Source: Achromobacter dolens (GTDB lineage Bacteria > Pseudomonadota > Gammaproteobacteria > Burkholderiales > Burkholderiaceae_B). Taken from it: a stretch of DNA of 64,000 nucleotides. The position numbers and the translations under genes were made by a program. Below are positions 21,363-30,021 of the stretch, piece after piece. Below the pieces are notes generated by a model. It did no database searches, was not told where the DNA came from, and saw only the letters and a list, made by a program, of their open reading frames with translations. How positions within the stretch are numbered: the first letter of the stretch is position 1; the number at the start of each line of letters is the position of its first letter. The stretch covers positions 1 through 64,000 of the forward strand of contig NZ_CADIJW010000030.1 in the NCBI RefSeq assembly GCF_902859745.1, given 5' to 3'.

Positions 21363-21479
21363 ATCAAAAATTCAGATAACCGTTGATCCGAAAAAAGAAC
21401 TTTTTATCCCTCGGGCGCTTCGCTACTGTGCAGGCATTGCGCGGGCCACCGGCCCGCAGATGGAAGGAGATCCTGTTTC

Positions 21480-22250
21480 ATGAGCAAGGCGACGATAGAC
21501 CTGAACTCCGACATGGGCGAGGGATTTGGTTCCTGGAAGATCGGCGATGACGTCGACGACGCCATCATGCCGCTGATCAGCTCGGCCAACATCGCCACGG
21601 GCTTTCACGCCGGCGATCCCAACATCATGAACCGCACCGTGGTGATGGCGCGCGAGCATGGCATCGGCATCGGCGCGCATCCCGGCTTTCGCGACCTGGT
21701 CGGCTTCGGCCGCCGCGATCTGAACGAGAACGCCGAGGGCCTGGTCAACGACATCGTCTACCAGGTCGGCGCGCTGCGCGAATTTGCCCGCCTCTATGGC
21801 CTGCGGCTGCAGCACGTCAAGCCGCATGGCGCGCTCTACATGCGCGCCGCGCGCGACGAAACCCTGTCGCGCCGCCTGGTGCAGACGCTGCGCGACCTGG
21901 AGCCCACGCTGATGCTGTATTGCATGGAGAACTCGCTGACCTGCAAGGTGGCGCGCGAGCTGGGCCTGCCGGTGGTGCGCGAGTTCTACGCGGACCGCGA
22001 CTACGACGCCAGCGGCTCGATCGTGTTCACGCGCTACACCCAGGCGCTCGATCCGGAGCAGGTGGCCGACAAGGTGCTGCGCGCGTGCACCGACGGCAAG
22101 GTGCGCACCGTGGATGGCCGCGACATTCCGATCGGCTTCGACTCTGTCTGCATCCACAGCGACACCCCCGGCGCGCTGGCGCTGGTGCAGGCCACCCGCG
22201 CCCGCCTGGAGGCGCACGGCATCCGCATCGCGCCGCCGCGGCTGTCCTGA
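21480..22250 (+). CDS. pxpA: 5-oxoprolinase subunit A (PxpA, LamB/YcsF family)
   Basis: PxpA belongs to the LamB/YcsF family, which with PxpB and PxpC forms an ATP-dependent 5-oxoprolinase in bacteria. The 256-residue protein opens with [13 protein letters not shown] and has the metal-site motifs GFHAGDP, GAHPGF and KPHGALY. The usual NIACGFHAGD is [10 protein letters not shown] here, a cysteine-to-threonine change. A good Shine-Dalgarno (AAGGAG) precedes the ATG. It leads a six-gene run containing biotin carboxylase parts, so the true substrate may be a lactam or related cyclic amide rather than 5-oxoproline. Confidence 0.9.
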   Translation: MSKATIDLNSDMGEGFGSWKIGDDVDDAIMPLISSANIATGFHAGDPNIMNRTVVMAREHGIGIGAHPGFRDLVGFGRRDLNENAEGLVNDIVYQVGALREFARLYGLRLQHVKPHGALYMRAARDETLSRRLVQTLRDLEPTLMLYCMENSLTCKVARELGLPVVREFYADRDYDASGSIVFTRYTQALDPEQVADKVLRACTDGKVRTVDGRDIPIGFDSVCIHSDTPGALALVQATRARLEAHGIRIAPPRLS

Positions 22251-22289
22251 TCCGCCCATCATTCCCATACATTCCAAGGAGAAAACCCC

Positions 22290-22532
22290 ATGTCGCAGCA
22301 AGAAATCCAGAGCCCCCTGCCCGGCACCTTCTACCGCCGTCCCAGTCCCGACGCCGCGCCGTTCGTCGAGGTGGGCGCCGCCATCCAGCCCGGCGACGTG
22401 GTCGGCATCGTCGAGGTGATGAAGCAGTTCAACCAGATCGAGGCCGAGATCGGCGGCGTGGTCGCCGAGATCCTGGTGGCCGACGGCGACCCGGTCGAAC
22501 CCGGCCAGGCGCTGCTGCGGATCGAGGGCTGA
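22290..22532 (+). CDS. Stand-alone biotin carrier protein (BCCP-like)
   Basis: An 80-residue biotinyl domain with no extra N-terminal region. The biotin-accepting lysine is K45 in EVMKQFN, differing from the EAMKM motif of acetyl-CoA carboxylase. Two half-barrel repeats surround it (PGDVVGIVEV and GDPVEPGQALLRIEG). Biotin protein ligase would have to be supplied from elsewhere. It sits 39 bases after pxpA and 3 bases before a biotin carboxylase gene, so the two proteins should form a carboxylase half-reaction pair. Confidence 0.9.
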   Translation: MSQQEIQSPLPGTFYRRPSPDAAPFVEVGAAIQPGDVVGIVEVMKQFNQIEAEIGGVVAEILVADGDPVEPGQALLRIEG

Positions 22533-22535
22533 GGC

Positions 22536-23924
22536 ATGGGCGTGCATTCCTTCTACCGGCCGCGCCGCATCCATACCCTGCTGGTCGCCAACCGCGGCGA
22601 GATCGCGCTGCGGGTCATTCGCGCCGCGCGCGAGCTGGGCATGCGCACAGTGGCGGTCTATAGCGACGCCGACCGCGACGCGCTGGCGGTGCGCCTGGCC
22701 GACGCGGCGGTGCACATCGGACCGGCGCACGCCACGCGCAGCTATCTCAACGCCGAGGCCCTGCTGGCGGCGGCGCGCGAGAGCGGCGCCGACGCGATCC
22801 ACCCGGGCTACGGCTTCCTGGCCGAGAACGCCGACTTCTCGCAGGCCGTGACCGACGCCGGCCTGGTGTTCGTTGGTCCCGATGCGCGCACCATCCGCAG
22901 CATGGGCGACAAGGCTGCCGCGCGCGCCTGCGCCAAGGCGGCGGGCGTGCCGACGGTGCCGGGCAGCGAGGGCGTGGTGGGCTCGCTGGACGAGGCCCTG
23001 AGCCATGCGGCGCAGATCGGCTATCCCCTGATGATCAAAGCCAGTGCCGGCGGCGGCGGCCGCGGCATCCGCGTGGCCGCCGACGAGGCGCAACTGCGCG
23101 AAGCCATTCCCCTGGCCCAGGCCGAGGCGCGCGCCGCGTTTGGCGATGGTGGCGTTTACCTGGAGCGCTACCTGCCGCGCGCCCGTCATATCGAGGTGCA
23201 GGTGCTGGGCGACGGCGAGCGCGCGGTGCACCTGTTCGAGCGCGAATGCTCGCTGCAGCGCCGCCGCCAGAAGGTGTTCGAGGAAGCGCCGTCGCCGGCG
23301 CTGAGCCCCGCGCTGCGCCAGGCGCTGTGCGAATCGGCGCTGCGCCTGACCGAATCGGTGGGCTATCGTGGCGCCGGCACGCTGGAATACCTGTACGACG
23401 AGACCCGCGGCGAGTTCTACTTCATCGAGATGAACACGCGCATCCAGGTCGAGCATCCCATCACCGAGGCCATCACCGGCATCGACCTGGTGCGCGAGAT
23501 GCTGCGCATCGCCGATGGCGAGCCGCTGCGTTTCAAGCAAGCGGACATCGTCATGCGCGGCGCCGCCATCGAATGCCGCCTGAACGCCGAAGACCCGGCG
23601 CGCAACTTCGCGCCGGGCCCCGGCACCGTGTCGCACGTGCGCTGGCCGGCCGGTCCGGGCGTGCGCATTGACTCGATGGTGTATGCCGGCAGCGTGGTGC
23701 CGCCCTATTACGATTCGCTGCTGGCCAAGTTGATCGTGTGGGACGAGGACCGCGACGCCGCGCTGGCTCGCATGGCGCGCGCGCTGGACGAAACCGAATT
23801 CGAAGGCGTGCCGTCGACGCTGTCCCTGCATCGCGCCCTGGTGGCCGACGCGGGCGTGCTGGCGGGCGACTATCACACCAACTATCTGGAAAGCTGGATG
23901 CAGCAGCGGGAGGGGACCCAATGA
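22536..23924 (+). CDS. Biotin carboxylase subunit (AccC-like)
   Basis: A 462-residue ATP-grasp biotin carboxylase that makes carboxybiotin from bicarbonate and ATP. Visible motifs are the N-terminal TLLVANRGEIALRVIRAA, the nucleotide lid MIKASAGGGGRGIRV, the adenine/bicarbonate block FIEMNTRIQVEHPITE and AIECRLNAEDP. It is probably not the housekeeping AccC, because it is embedded between pxpA and pxpB and coupled to pxpB by an ATGA overlap (23921-23924). It most likely serves the adjacent small biotin carrier. Confidence 0.92.
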   Translation: MGVHSFYRPRRIHTLLVANRGEIALRVIRAARELGMRTVAVYSDADRDALAVRLADAAVHIGPAHATRSYLNAEALLAAARESGADAIHPGYGFLAENADFSQAVTDAGLVFVGPDARTIRSMGDKAAARACAKAAGVPTVPGSEGVVGSLDEALSHAAQIGYPLMIKASAGGGGRGIRVAADEAQLREAIPLAQAEARAAFGDGGVYLERYLPRARHIEVQVLGDGERAVHLFERECSLQRRRQKVFEEAPSPALSPALRQALCESALRLTESVGYRGAGTLEYLYDETRGEFYFIEMNTRIQVEHPITEAITGIDLVREMLRIADGEPLRFKQADIVMRGAAIECRLNAEDPARNFAPGPGTVSHVRWPAGPGVRIDSMVYAGSVVPPYYDSLLAKLIVWDEDRDAALARMARALDETEFEGVPSTLSLHRALVADAGVLAGDYHTNYLESWMQQREGTQ

Positions 23925-24796
23925 CGGTGCGCTACACCCATGGCGGCGATGAGTTCATCTTCGCCGAGATCAGCGAATCGATGTCGCTGGCCGCGTTCTT
24001 CAAGGGCATGGCGATCACGCGCGCGCTGCGCGAACGCGCCGTGCCCGGCGTCACCGAGATCTGCCCGGCCAACGCCTCGTACCAGATCCGCTACGACCCC
24101 GAGCAGGTCGCGCCCGAGGCCATGCTGGCCATCCTGCGCGATATCGAGGCCACCATCGACCTGGACAACCTGCGGCTCGACACCCGCGTCATCCAGGTGC
24201 CGGTGCTCTACAACGACCCCTGGACCCACGAGACGCTGATGCGCTTTCGCGAGCGCCACCAGGACCCCGACTCGACCGACCTGGAATACGCGGCGCGCAT
24301 CAACGGCTTTGCCGATACCGATGCATTCATCGCCGCGCATTCCAGCGCGCCGTGGTTCGTGTCGATGGTCGGCTTCGTGGCCGGGCTGCCGTTCATGTTC
24401 CAGATGGTCGAACGCGAACGCCAGTTGGAAGTGCCCAAGTACCTGCGGCCGCGCACCGACACGCCCAAGCACACGGTGGGACATGGCGGTTGCTTCGCCT
24501 GCATCTATTCCGTGCGCGGCGCGGGCGGCTACCAGATGTTCGGCGTGACGCCGGCGCCGATCTTCGAGCCCGCGCAGCGCCAGGCGCACCTGCGCGACTC
24601 GATGGTGTTCTTCCGTCCCGGGGACATCGTCAAGTTCAAGCCGATCAGCCGCGGCGAGTACGACGCCGCGGTGGCGCGGGTCGAGGCCGGCACCTTCCAG
24701 CTCGACATCCGTCCCGTGTCGTTCTCGCTGTCCGAATTCATGGCGGCGCCCGAACAGTACAACGCCCGCCTTCTGGAGACGCTCCATGTCGCATGA
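23921..24796 (+). CDS. pxpB: 5-oxoprolinase subunit B / AHS1 domain protein (PxpB-like)
   Basis: A 291-residue member of the KipI/AHS1 family, longer than E. coli PxpB (218 residues). The C-terminal half has the family core, with GFVAGLPFM, GHGGCFACIYSVRGAGGYQMFG and RPGDIVKFKPI. The N-terminal 90 residues hold the small alpha/beta domain. AHS1 and AHS2 domains also form the carboxyltransferase part of urea carboxylase, which fits the neighbouring biotin carboxylase and carrier. The end overlaps pxpC by 11 bases. Confidence 0.88.
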   Translation: MTVRYTHGGDEFIFAEISESMSLAAFFKGMAITRALRERAVPGVTEICPANASYQIRYDPEQVAPEAMLAILRDIEATIDLDNLRLDTRVIQVPVLYNDPWTHETLMRFRERHQDPDSTDLEYAARINGFADTDAFIAAHSSAPWFVSMVGFVAGLPFMFQMVERERQLEVPKYLRPRTDTPKHTVGHGGCFACIYSVRGAGGYQMFGVTPAPIFEPAQRQAHLRDSMVFFRPGDIVKFKPISRGEYDAAVARVEAGTFQLDIRPVSFSLSEFMAAPEQYNARLLETLHVA

Positions 24797-25775
24797 CGAA
24801 CCGCTCATCGAAGTGATCAAGCCCGGGCTGGCGACGTCGGTCCAGGATCGTGGCCGCCAGGGCTACTACCACCTGGGCATTCCACCCTCGGGCGCGCTGG
24901 ACCAGTACGCGCTGGCCGCCGCCAACCTGCTGGTGGGCAACCCCGAGGACGCGGCGGTGCTGGAATGCACGCTGATGGGGCCCGAACTGCGCTTCACCCG
25001 CGCGGCGGTGATCGCCGTCACCGGCGCCACCATGACGCCCAAGATCGATGGCCAGGCACAGGCCTGCAACACCGCGCTGGCGGTGCCGGCCGGCGCCAGG
25101 CTGTCATTCGATTTCGTGCAGGCCGGCGCGCGCGCCTGCCTGGCGATCGCCGGCGGCATCGACGTGCCCGAGGTGCTGGGTAGCCGCTCGACCTACACGC
25201 TGGGCGCCATCGGCGGCTTCGAGGGCCGCCGCCTGCAGGCCGGCGACCGCTTGCGCGTGGGCGCGCCGCGCCCCGGGACGCGGGTCGGCCGCGCGCTGCC
25301 GGCGGCGCTCGCCAGCGAGTGTCCGAAGGAACAGGTGCTGCGCGTGGTGCCGGGCCTGTACGACCATCGCCTGATGCCGGAATCGGCCGCATCGTTCTAC
25401 GAAGACGCCTGGAGCGTGACCTCCGAGGCGGACCGCATCGGCTACCGCTACAAGAAGGGCCGCGCGCTGAAGTTCCAGCCGCGCGAACAGCCGTTCGGCG
25501 CCGGCGCCGATCCGTCCAACATCGTCGACGCCTGCTATCCCATTGGTTCGATCCAGGTGCCGGCGGGGGTGGAACCCATCATCCTGCATCGCGATGCCGT
25601 GTCCGGCGGCGGCTACGCCATGATCGGCACCGTGATCAGCGCGGACCTCGACAAGGTCGGCCAGATGCAGCCCAACCAGCAGGCCCGCTTCGAGCGGGTC
25701 ACGCTGGAGACGGCCTTGCAGGCCCGCAAGGACTACCGCGCCCGCCTCGAGCGGCTGCGCGCCGCCCTGGGCTGA
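24786..25775 (+). CDS. pxpC: 5-oxoprolinase subunit C / AHS2 domain protein (PxpC-like)
   Basis: A 329-residue KipA/AHS2 family protein. Key blocks are the N-terminal IKPGLATSVQDRGRQGYYHLGIPPSGALD, the middle LAIAGGIDVPEVLGSRSTYTLGAIGGFEGR, and the late SEADRIGYR followed by GSIQVPAGVEPIIL. With PxpB it forms either the 5-oxoprolinase ATPase/kinase module or, as suggested by the biotin genes here, a carboxyltransferase. It overlaps pxpB by 11 bases, indicating stoichiometric production. Confidence 0.9.
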   Translation: MSHDEPLIEVIKPGLATSVQDRGRQGYYHLGIPPSGALDQYALAAANLLVGNPEDAAVLECTLMGPELRFTRAAVIAVTGATMTPKIDGQAQACNTALAVPAGARLSFDFVQAGARACLAIAGGIDVPEVLGSRSTYTLGAIGGFEGRRLQAGDRLRVGAPRPGTRVGRALPAALASECPKEQVLRVVPGLYDHRLMPESAASFYEDAWSVTSEADRIGYRYKKGRALKFQPREQPFGAGADPSNIVDACYPIGSIQVPAGVEPIILHRDAVSGGGYAMIGTVISADLDKVGQMQPNQQARFERVTLETALQARKDYRARLERLRAALG

Positions 25776-25811
25776 TCTCCGCCCCGCTTTCCCGTTGATT
25801 GCCGCTTTCCT

Positions 25812-25851
25812 TCCGGCCCGTTCCGACGGGCCGGACGGGCGCGCTCGCGCC
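25812..25851. other. Tandem GC-rich hairpins between pxpC and the permease gene
   Basis: A 10-bp perfect stem (TCCGGCCCGT / ACGGGCCGGA, loop TCCG, 25812-25835) is followed 2 bases later by a 6-bp perfect stem (GGCGCG / CGCGCC, 25838-25851). No T-tract follows. The pair could stabilise the upstream message or attenuate expression of the permease. Confidence 0.4.
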
Positions 25852-25928
25852 TGTGCATTTGAGTTTCACACGCTGCACGCCGTACCCGTCCGCATTCCGC
25901 GGTTCTTCAGCACGTCAGGAGAGCCTCC

Positions 25929-27266
25929 ATGGCCAACCTTGCTTCCAGCTCCTCGTCCTCCGACCGGGACACTTCCCTAGCCACCGTGGCCGATGCCGAC
26001 CGCATGGGCCGATTCCCGCTCACCATGGCCTGGTGGGCCGTGTGCAGCGCCATCTTCTACATCGTGGTCGGCGCCACGCTGGCGCTCAACTACGGCGCCC
26101 GCAACGCCATCATCGGCATGGTGCTGTCGGTGATTTCCTATGGCCTGATCAACGCCGTGATCTCGCGTTACGCCATCCGCACCGGCCAGTCGGTGGCGCT
26201 GTTCTCTCGCAGCGTGTTCGGCACCTCGGGCGCGGCGCTGGCCACCCTGATCTTCTTTGCCACCGCCATCTATTACGCCGTGTTCGAGGGCTCGGTGATG
26301 GCGGTCGCCGCGCACCACATGTTCCCGGCCGTGCCCTACTGGGCCTTCGCGCTGCTGGTGGTCGTCTACAGCGTGCTGCTGATCTTCGGCAGCGTGCAGC
26401 GCTGGCTCGACAAGTTCAACGGCGTGCTGCTGCCCTTCTACCTGGGCGGCCTGCTGCTGGCAGTGGCGCTGGCCACGCGCGAGTACGGCTACAGCGACGC
26501 CTGGCTGGCATTCGGCCCGGCCGGAGGGCCGGTGGCGGGCGGCTGGTGGGACGCCTACGTGTACTACATGGGCGTGTGGATCCTGATGATGTTCACCTTC
26601 GACTACGCGCGCTTCGGCCGCCGCGAAGACGCGCGCTACCACGGCCGCTACAACTTCGGCATGCCGTTCTACCTGGTGACCTTCCTGCTAAACGGCGTGG
26701 CCGGCATCTACCTGGTCGCCATCATTCCCGGCGATGGCGCCCTGAGCGAAGTGTCGGTGGTGCTGGCGCTGCTCAAGCTGATGGGGCTGGGCGGCCTGTT
26801 CTTCGTCTGGGTGACGCAGACCCGCATCAATACCGCCAACTACTACCTGGCCACCATCAACATGCAGGCCTTCTTCGCGCGCTTCGGCCGAGCGCGCCTG
26901 TCCAAGGCCGCCTGGGCGGTGATCGTGGGCGCGGTGTCATACGCGCTGATGCTGTTCGACGTGTTCGCCTATCTGCTGCAGGCGCTGGCCTACCAGGGCA
27001 TCTTCGTGGTGGCGTGGGTCGCCGTGGCGCTGGTGCACATCCTGGCGGTGGACGAAGCCGCGCCGACGCCAGGCGGGGGCAGCGCCTACAACCGCCGCGG
27101 CCTCGGCGCCTGGTTCGCGGGCGCGGCCAGCGGCCTGGTGCTGATGCACCTGAACGGCGTTGCGGCGACCTTCGCGGCGCCGGCCAGCTTTGTGGTGGCG
27201 GGCGCGGTGTACTGGCTGGGGCAGGCGGCGGTCTCGGGGCCGCGCATGCAGCGCGGCGGCGCCTAG
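25929..27266 (+). CDS. NCS1-family nucleobase/hydantoin-type permease
   Basis: A 445-residue inner-membrane permease with about 12 hydrophobic helices of the purine/cytosine permease (NCS1) family. The first helix region FPLTMAWWAVCSAIFYIVVGATLALNYG and the QTRINTANYYLATINMQAFFARF block are typical. NCS1 carriers move nucleobases, allantoin, hydantoins and related cyclic amides by cation coupling. It is last in the pxp/biotin run (153-base gap containing hairpins), so it probably imports the substrate of those enzymes. Confidence 0.85.
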   Translation: MANLASSSSSSDRDTSLATVADADRMGRFPLTMAWWAVCSAIFYIVVGATLALNYGARNAIIGMVLSVISYGLINAVISRYAIRTGQSVALFSRSVFGTSGAALATLIFFATAIYYAVFEGSVMAVAAHHMFPAVPYWAFALLVVVYSVLLIFGSVQRWLDKFNGVLLPFYLGGLLLAVALATREYGYSDAWLAFGPAGGPVAGGWWDAYVYYMGVWILMMFTFDYARFGRREDARYHGRYNFGMPFYLVTFLLNGVAGIYLVAIIPGDGALSEVSVVLALLKLMGLGGLFFVWVTQTRINTANYYLATINMQAFFARFGRARLSKAAWAVIVGAVSYALMLFDVFAYLLQALAYQGIFVVAWVAVALVHILAVDEAAPTPGGGSAYNRRGLGAWFAGAASGLVLMHLNGVAATFAAPASFVVAGAVYWLGQAAVSGPRMQRGGA

Positions 27267-27300
27267 TCGCGCGGCGTCCCTCGCTGGTCGGGGCGCCGGC

Positions 27301-27828
27301 TCAGGCCAGCGCGGCCAGGAACACGAGCGCGCCCAGCGCCAGCATGAGGAAGGGGCTGATGCGCGTGTAGACCAGCGCCAGCGTGGAGACCGCGGCCACG
27401 CCCCAGGCCCAGGCGCCGCCTTCGGCGGCCCGCAGTACCGTGCACGACGAGGCCAGGATCATGCCGGCGGCCACCGGCACCAGGCCCGCCTCGATGGCGC
27501 GGACGCAGGTGGCCTGGCGGTAGCGCGCCCAGACCCGCGCCAGCGCGTAGATCAACAGCGAGCAGGGCAGGAAGATCGCGATCGACGCGGCAATCGCGCC
27601 CAGCCACCCGCCCACCTGCCAGCCGATCAGCGTCACCAGCAGCGACGCCGGGCCCGGCGTGATGCGGGACAGCGCAAAGTAATCCAGGAACTGCGATTCG
27701 CTGATCCAGCCATAGCTGTCCACCGCCTGGCGGTGGATGTCGGGCAGGATGCTCTGGCCGCCTCCGACCGTCAGGAACGACAGCGGCGTGAACACCGAGA
27801 ACAGGTCGTGCAGCGTGGCCAGGTTCAT
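27301..27828 (-). CDS. Chromate transporter, C-terminal-half protein (ChrA family)
   Basis: A 175-residue short-chain CHR protein with five to six hydrophobic segments. It has the family motif FLTVGGGQSILPDIHRQAV near the N-terminus, followed by LSRITPGPASLLVTLIGW. Short CHR proteins work as pairs with opposite topology, and the partner gene overlaps upstream as ATGA (27825-27828). The likely role is chromate or oxyanion transport; the substrate is not proven by sequence. It converges with the permease gene, with 34 bases between stops. Confidence 0.85.
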   Translation of the reverse strand: MNLATLHDLFSVFTPLSFLTVGGGQSILPDIHRQAVDSYGWISESQFLDYFALSRITPGPASLLVTLIGWQVGGWLGAIAASIAIFLPCSLLIYALARVWARYRQATCVRAIEAGLVPVAAGMILASSCTVLRAAEGGAWAWGVAAVSTLALVYTRISPFLMLALGALVFLAALA

Positions 27829-28403
27829 GGTTGCCGCTCCCGGCGCCGCAGCCGCGCGTAGGCGATGCCGATCGACAGGGGCGCCATCGCGCCCACCACC
27901 CACAGCAGCGGCAGGCGCAGCAGGAAGATGGCGGCGAAGGTCGCGCCCATGACGGCGGCCGGCACCCAGCCCTGCAGCGCGCGCCGGGCGGCGCGCAGGC
28001 CGGTCTGCAGCGACACCCCGACCGCCGCCGCCGCCACGCCCGCCATGGCCACGTGCAGGCCCTGCGACTGCGCCATGCTGGCGAACAGCGCGGCCGCGCC
28101 GATGGCCACCAGCATCGGCGGCACGGTGATGCCCAGGCCGCCCAGCAGCGCGCCGGCGCCGCCGCGCAGGCGAAAGCCGATCCAGATGGCCAGGTTCACC
28201 ACGTTCACGCCCGGGAACGACTGCGCCAGCGCCAGGCCGCTGAGGAAATCGGCTTCGGACAGCCAGCGCCGCTGCTGCACGAATTCGCGCATCATCCAGC
28301 CGCTCAGGCCGCCGCCGAAACTGGTCAGGCCGACCTTGGCGAAGGCCAGGAAAATCTGCGGCAGTGTCGGCGGGGCGGCAACGGCGGGGTCAGCGGAGGA
28401 CAT
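27825..28403 (-). CDS. Chromate transporter, N-terminal-half protein (ChrA family)
   Basis: The 192-residue partner of the short-chain chromate transporter pair. The CHR signature FAKVGLTSFGGGLSGWM is followed by LALAQSFPGVNVVNLAIWIGFRLRG, and about five membrane segments follow. It ends in a basic RLRRRERQP tail. The start MSSADP follows the 143-base non-coding gap after gltD. Bi-component ChrA transporters like this are common in Betaproteobacteria. Confidence 0.85.
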   Translation of the reverse strand: MSSADPAVAAPPTLPQIFLAFAKVGLTSFGGGLSGWMMREFVQQRRWLSEADFLSGLALAQSFPGVNVVNLAIWIGFRLRGGAGALLGGLGITVPPMLVAIGAAALFASMAQSQGLHVAMAGVAAAAVGVSLQTGLRAARRALQGWVPAAVMGATFAAIFLLRLPLLWVVGAMAPLSIGIAYARLRRRERQP

Positions 28404-28546
28404 GGCGGGCGGCGCGATGGGGTCAATGACCGCATCTTACGCAATGCGAAATGTCGGCTGGCTGAAAGAATTTCGCCGCCGGGCACGACGTGCCGGGCGG
28501 CGAAAGCGGGGGCCGGGTCGGTGACCGGCGCGGCAGCGCGGCGCGC

Positions 28547-30013
28547 TCAGCGCGGCAAGTCGCTCGACCCCATCAGGTAGGCGTCCACCGAGCGCGCGCA
28601 CTGGCGGCCTTCGCGGATGGCCCAGACCACCAGCGACTGGCCGCGACGCATGTCGCCGGCGGTGAAGACCTTTTCCACGTTGGTGCGGTAGTCGTCGGTG
28701 TTGGCGCGCACGTTGCCGCGCGCGTCGCGGTCGACGCCGAAGGCATCCAGCACGGCCTGCACGGGCGACACGAAGCCCATGGCAAGCAGCACCAGGTCGG
28801 CCTTGATCTCGAATTCCGAGCCTTCGACCTCGCGCATCTTCATCTGGCCGGTCGATTCATCCTTGAACCACTCGACGCGGGCGCCGACCAGCTTCTCGAC
28901 CTTGCCGTTGCTGCCCTTGAGCAGCTTGGTGGTCACCGACCAGTCGCGTTCGCAGCCTTCCTCGTGCGAGGACGAGGTGCGCATCTTCAGCGGCCAGTAG
29001 GGCCAGGTCATGGCCTTGTTCTCGGACTCGGGCGGCTGCGGCAGCAGTTCGAACTGGGTGACCGAGGCGGCGCCATGGCGGTTGCTGGTGCCGACGCAGT
29101 CGGAACCGGTGTCGCCGCCGCCGATCACCACCACGTGCTTGCCCTTGGCCAGCGTCTGGTTGGTGAGGCGGTCGCCCGCCACGGCCTTGTTCTGCTGGCG
29201 CAGGAAGTCCATGGCGAAATAGACGCCCGACAGCTCGCGGCCCGGCACCGGCAGGTCGCGCGGGGTTTCCGAACCGCCGCTCATCACCACGGCGTCGAAT
29301 TCGGCCAGCAGCGAGTCCGGGGTGCGCACGGTCAGGCCGTCGGCCACCGGGTCGGTCGGCTTGCCGACGTAGGTCGAGGGCGCGAATTCCACGCCTTCGG
29401 CTTCCATCTGCGAGATGCGGCGGTCGATCTGGTGCTTTTCCAGCTTGAAGTCGGGGATGCCGTAGCGCAGCAGGCCGCCGATGCGGTCGCTCTTCTCGAA
29501 CAGCGTCACCGAGTGGCCGGCGCGCGCCAGTTGCTGCGCGCAGGCCAGGCCGGCGGGGCCGGAGCCCACCACGGCGACCTTCTTGCCGGTCTTGCGCGCC
29601 GGCACTTGCGGCGTCACCCAGCCCTCGGCCCAGCCCTTGTCGATGATGGCGTGCTCGATGGACTTGATGCCCACGGCGTCGCTGTTGATGTTCAAGGTAC
29701 AGGCAGCCTCGCACGGCGCCGGGCAGATGCGGCCGGTGAATTCCGGGAAGTTGTTGGTGGAGTGCAGCACGTCCAGCGCGCGGCGCCAGTCCTGCTTGTA
29801 CACCAGGTCATTCCAGTCGGGGATGATGTTGTTGACCGGGCAGCCGTTGTTGCAGAACGGGATGCCGCAGTCCATGCAGCGCGCCGCCTGCTGCTTGGCC
29901 TGGTCGTCGGTCAGGTGCAGCACGAATTCGCGCCAGTTCTTCAGCCGCTTCTGCGGGGCCTCGGAGGCCTCCTGCAGGCGCTGGTATTCCATAAAGCCGG
30001 TAATCTTTCCCAT
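28547..30013 (-). CDS. gltD: Glutamate synthase small subunit GltD
   Basis: GltD passes electrons from NADPH through FAD and iron-sulfur clusters to GltB. The 488-residue protein has the N-terminal cysteine clusters [20 protein letters not shown] and CPAPCEAAC, an FAD-binding [14 protein letters not shown] and the NADPH-binding [14 protein letters not shown]. It begins 8 bases after gltB, so the two are co-translated. The MGKITGF start gives the canonical length. Confidence 0.96.
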   Translation of the reverse strand: MGKITGFMEYQRLQEASEAPQKRLKNWREFVLHLTDDQAKQQAARCMDCGIPFCNNGCPVNNIIPDWNDLVYKQDWRRALDVLHSTNNFPEFTGRICPAPCEAACTLNINSDAVGIKSIEHAIIDKGWAEGWVTPQVPARKTGKKVAVVGSGPAGLACAQQLARAGHSVTLFEKSDRIGGLLRYGIPDFKLEKHQIDRRISQMEAEGVEFAPSTYVGKPTDPVADGLTVRTPDSLLAEFDAVVMSGGSETPRDLPVPGRELSGVYFAMDFLRQQNKAVAGDRLTNQTLAKGKHVVVIGGGDTGSDCVGTSNRHGAASVTQFELLPQPPESENKAMTWPYWPLKMRTSSSHEEGCERDWSVTTKLLKGSNGKVEKLVGARVEWFKDESTGQMKMREVEGSEFEIKADLVLLAMGFVSPVQAVLDAFGVDRDARGNVRANTDDYRTNVEKVFTAGDMRRGQSLVVWAIREGRQCARSVDAYLMGSSDLPR

Positions 30014-30021
30014 GGTATCCC

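Noticed and set aside
21423-23921. Very long open frame on the minus strand across the pxp genes
   Set aside because: It is the antisense shadow of GC-rich genes; the plus-strand proteins carry clear family motifs and the minus frame has none.
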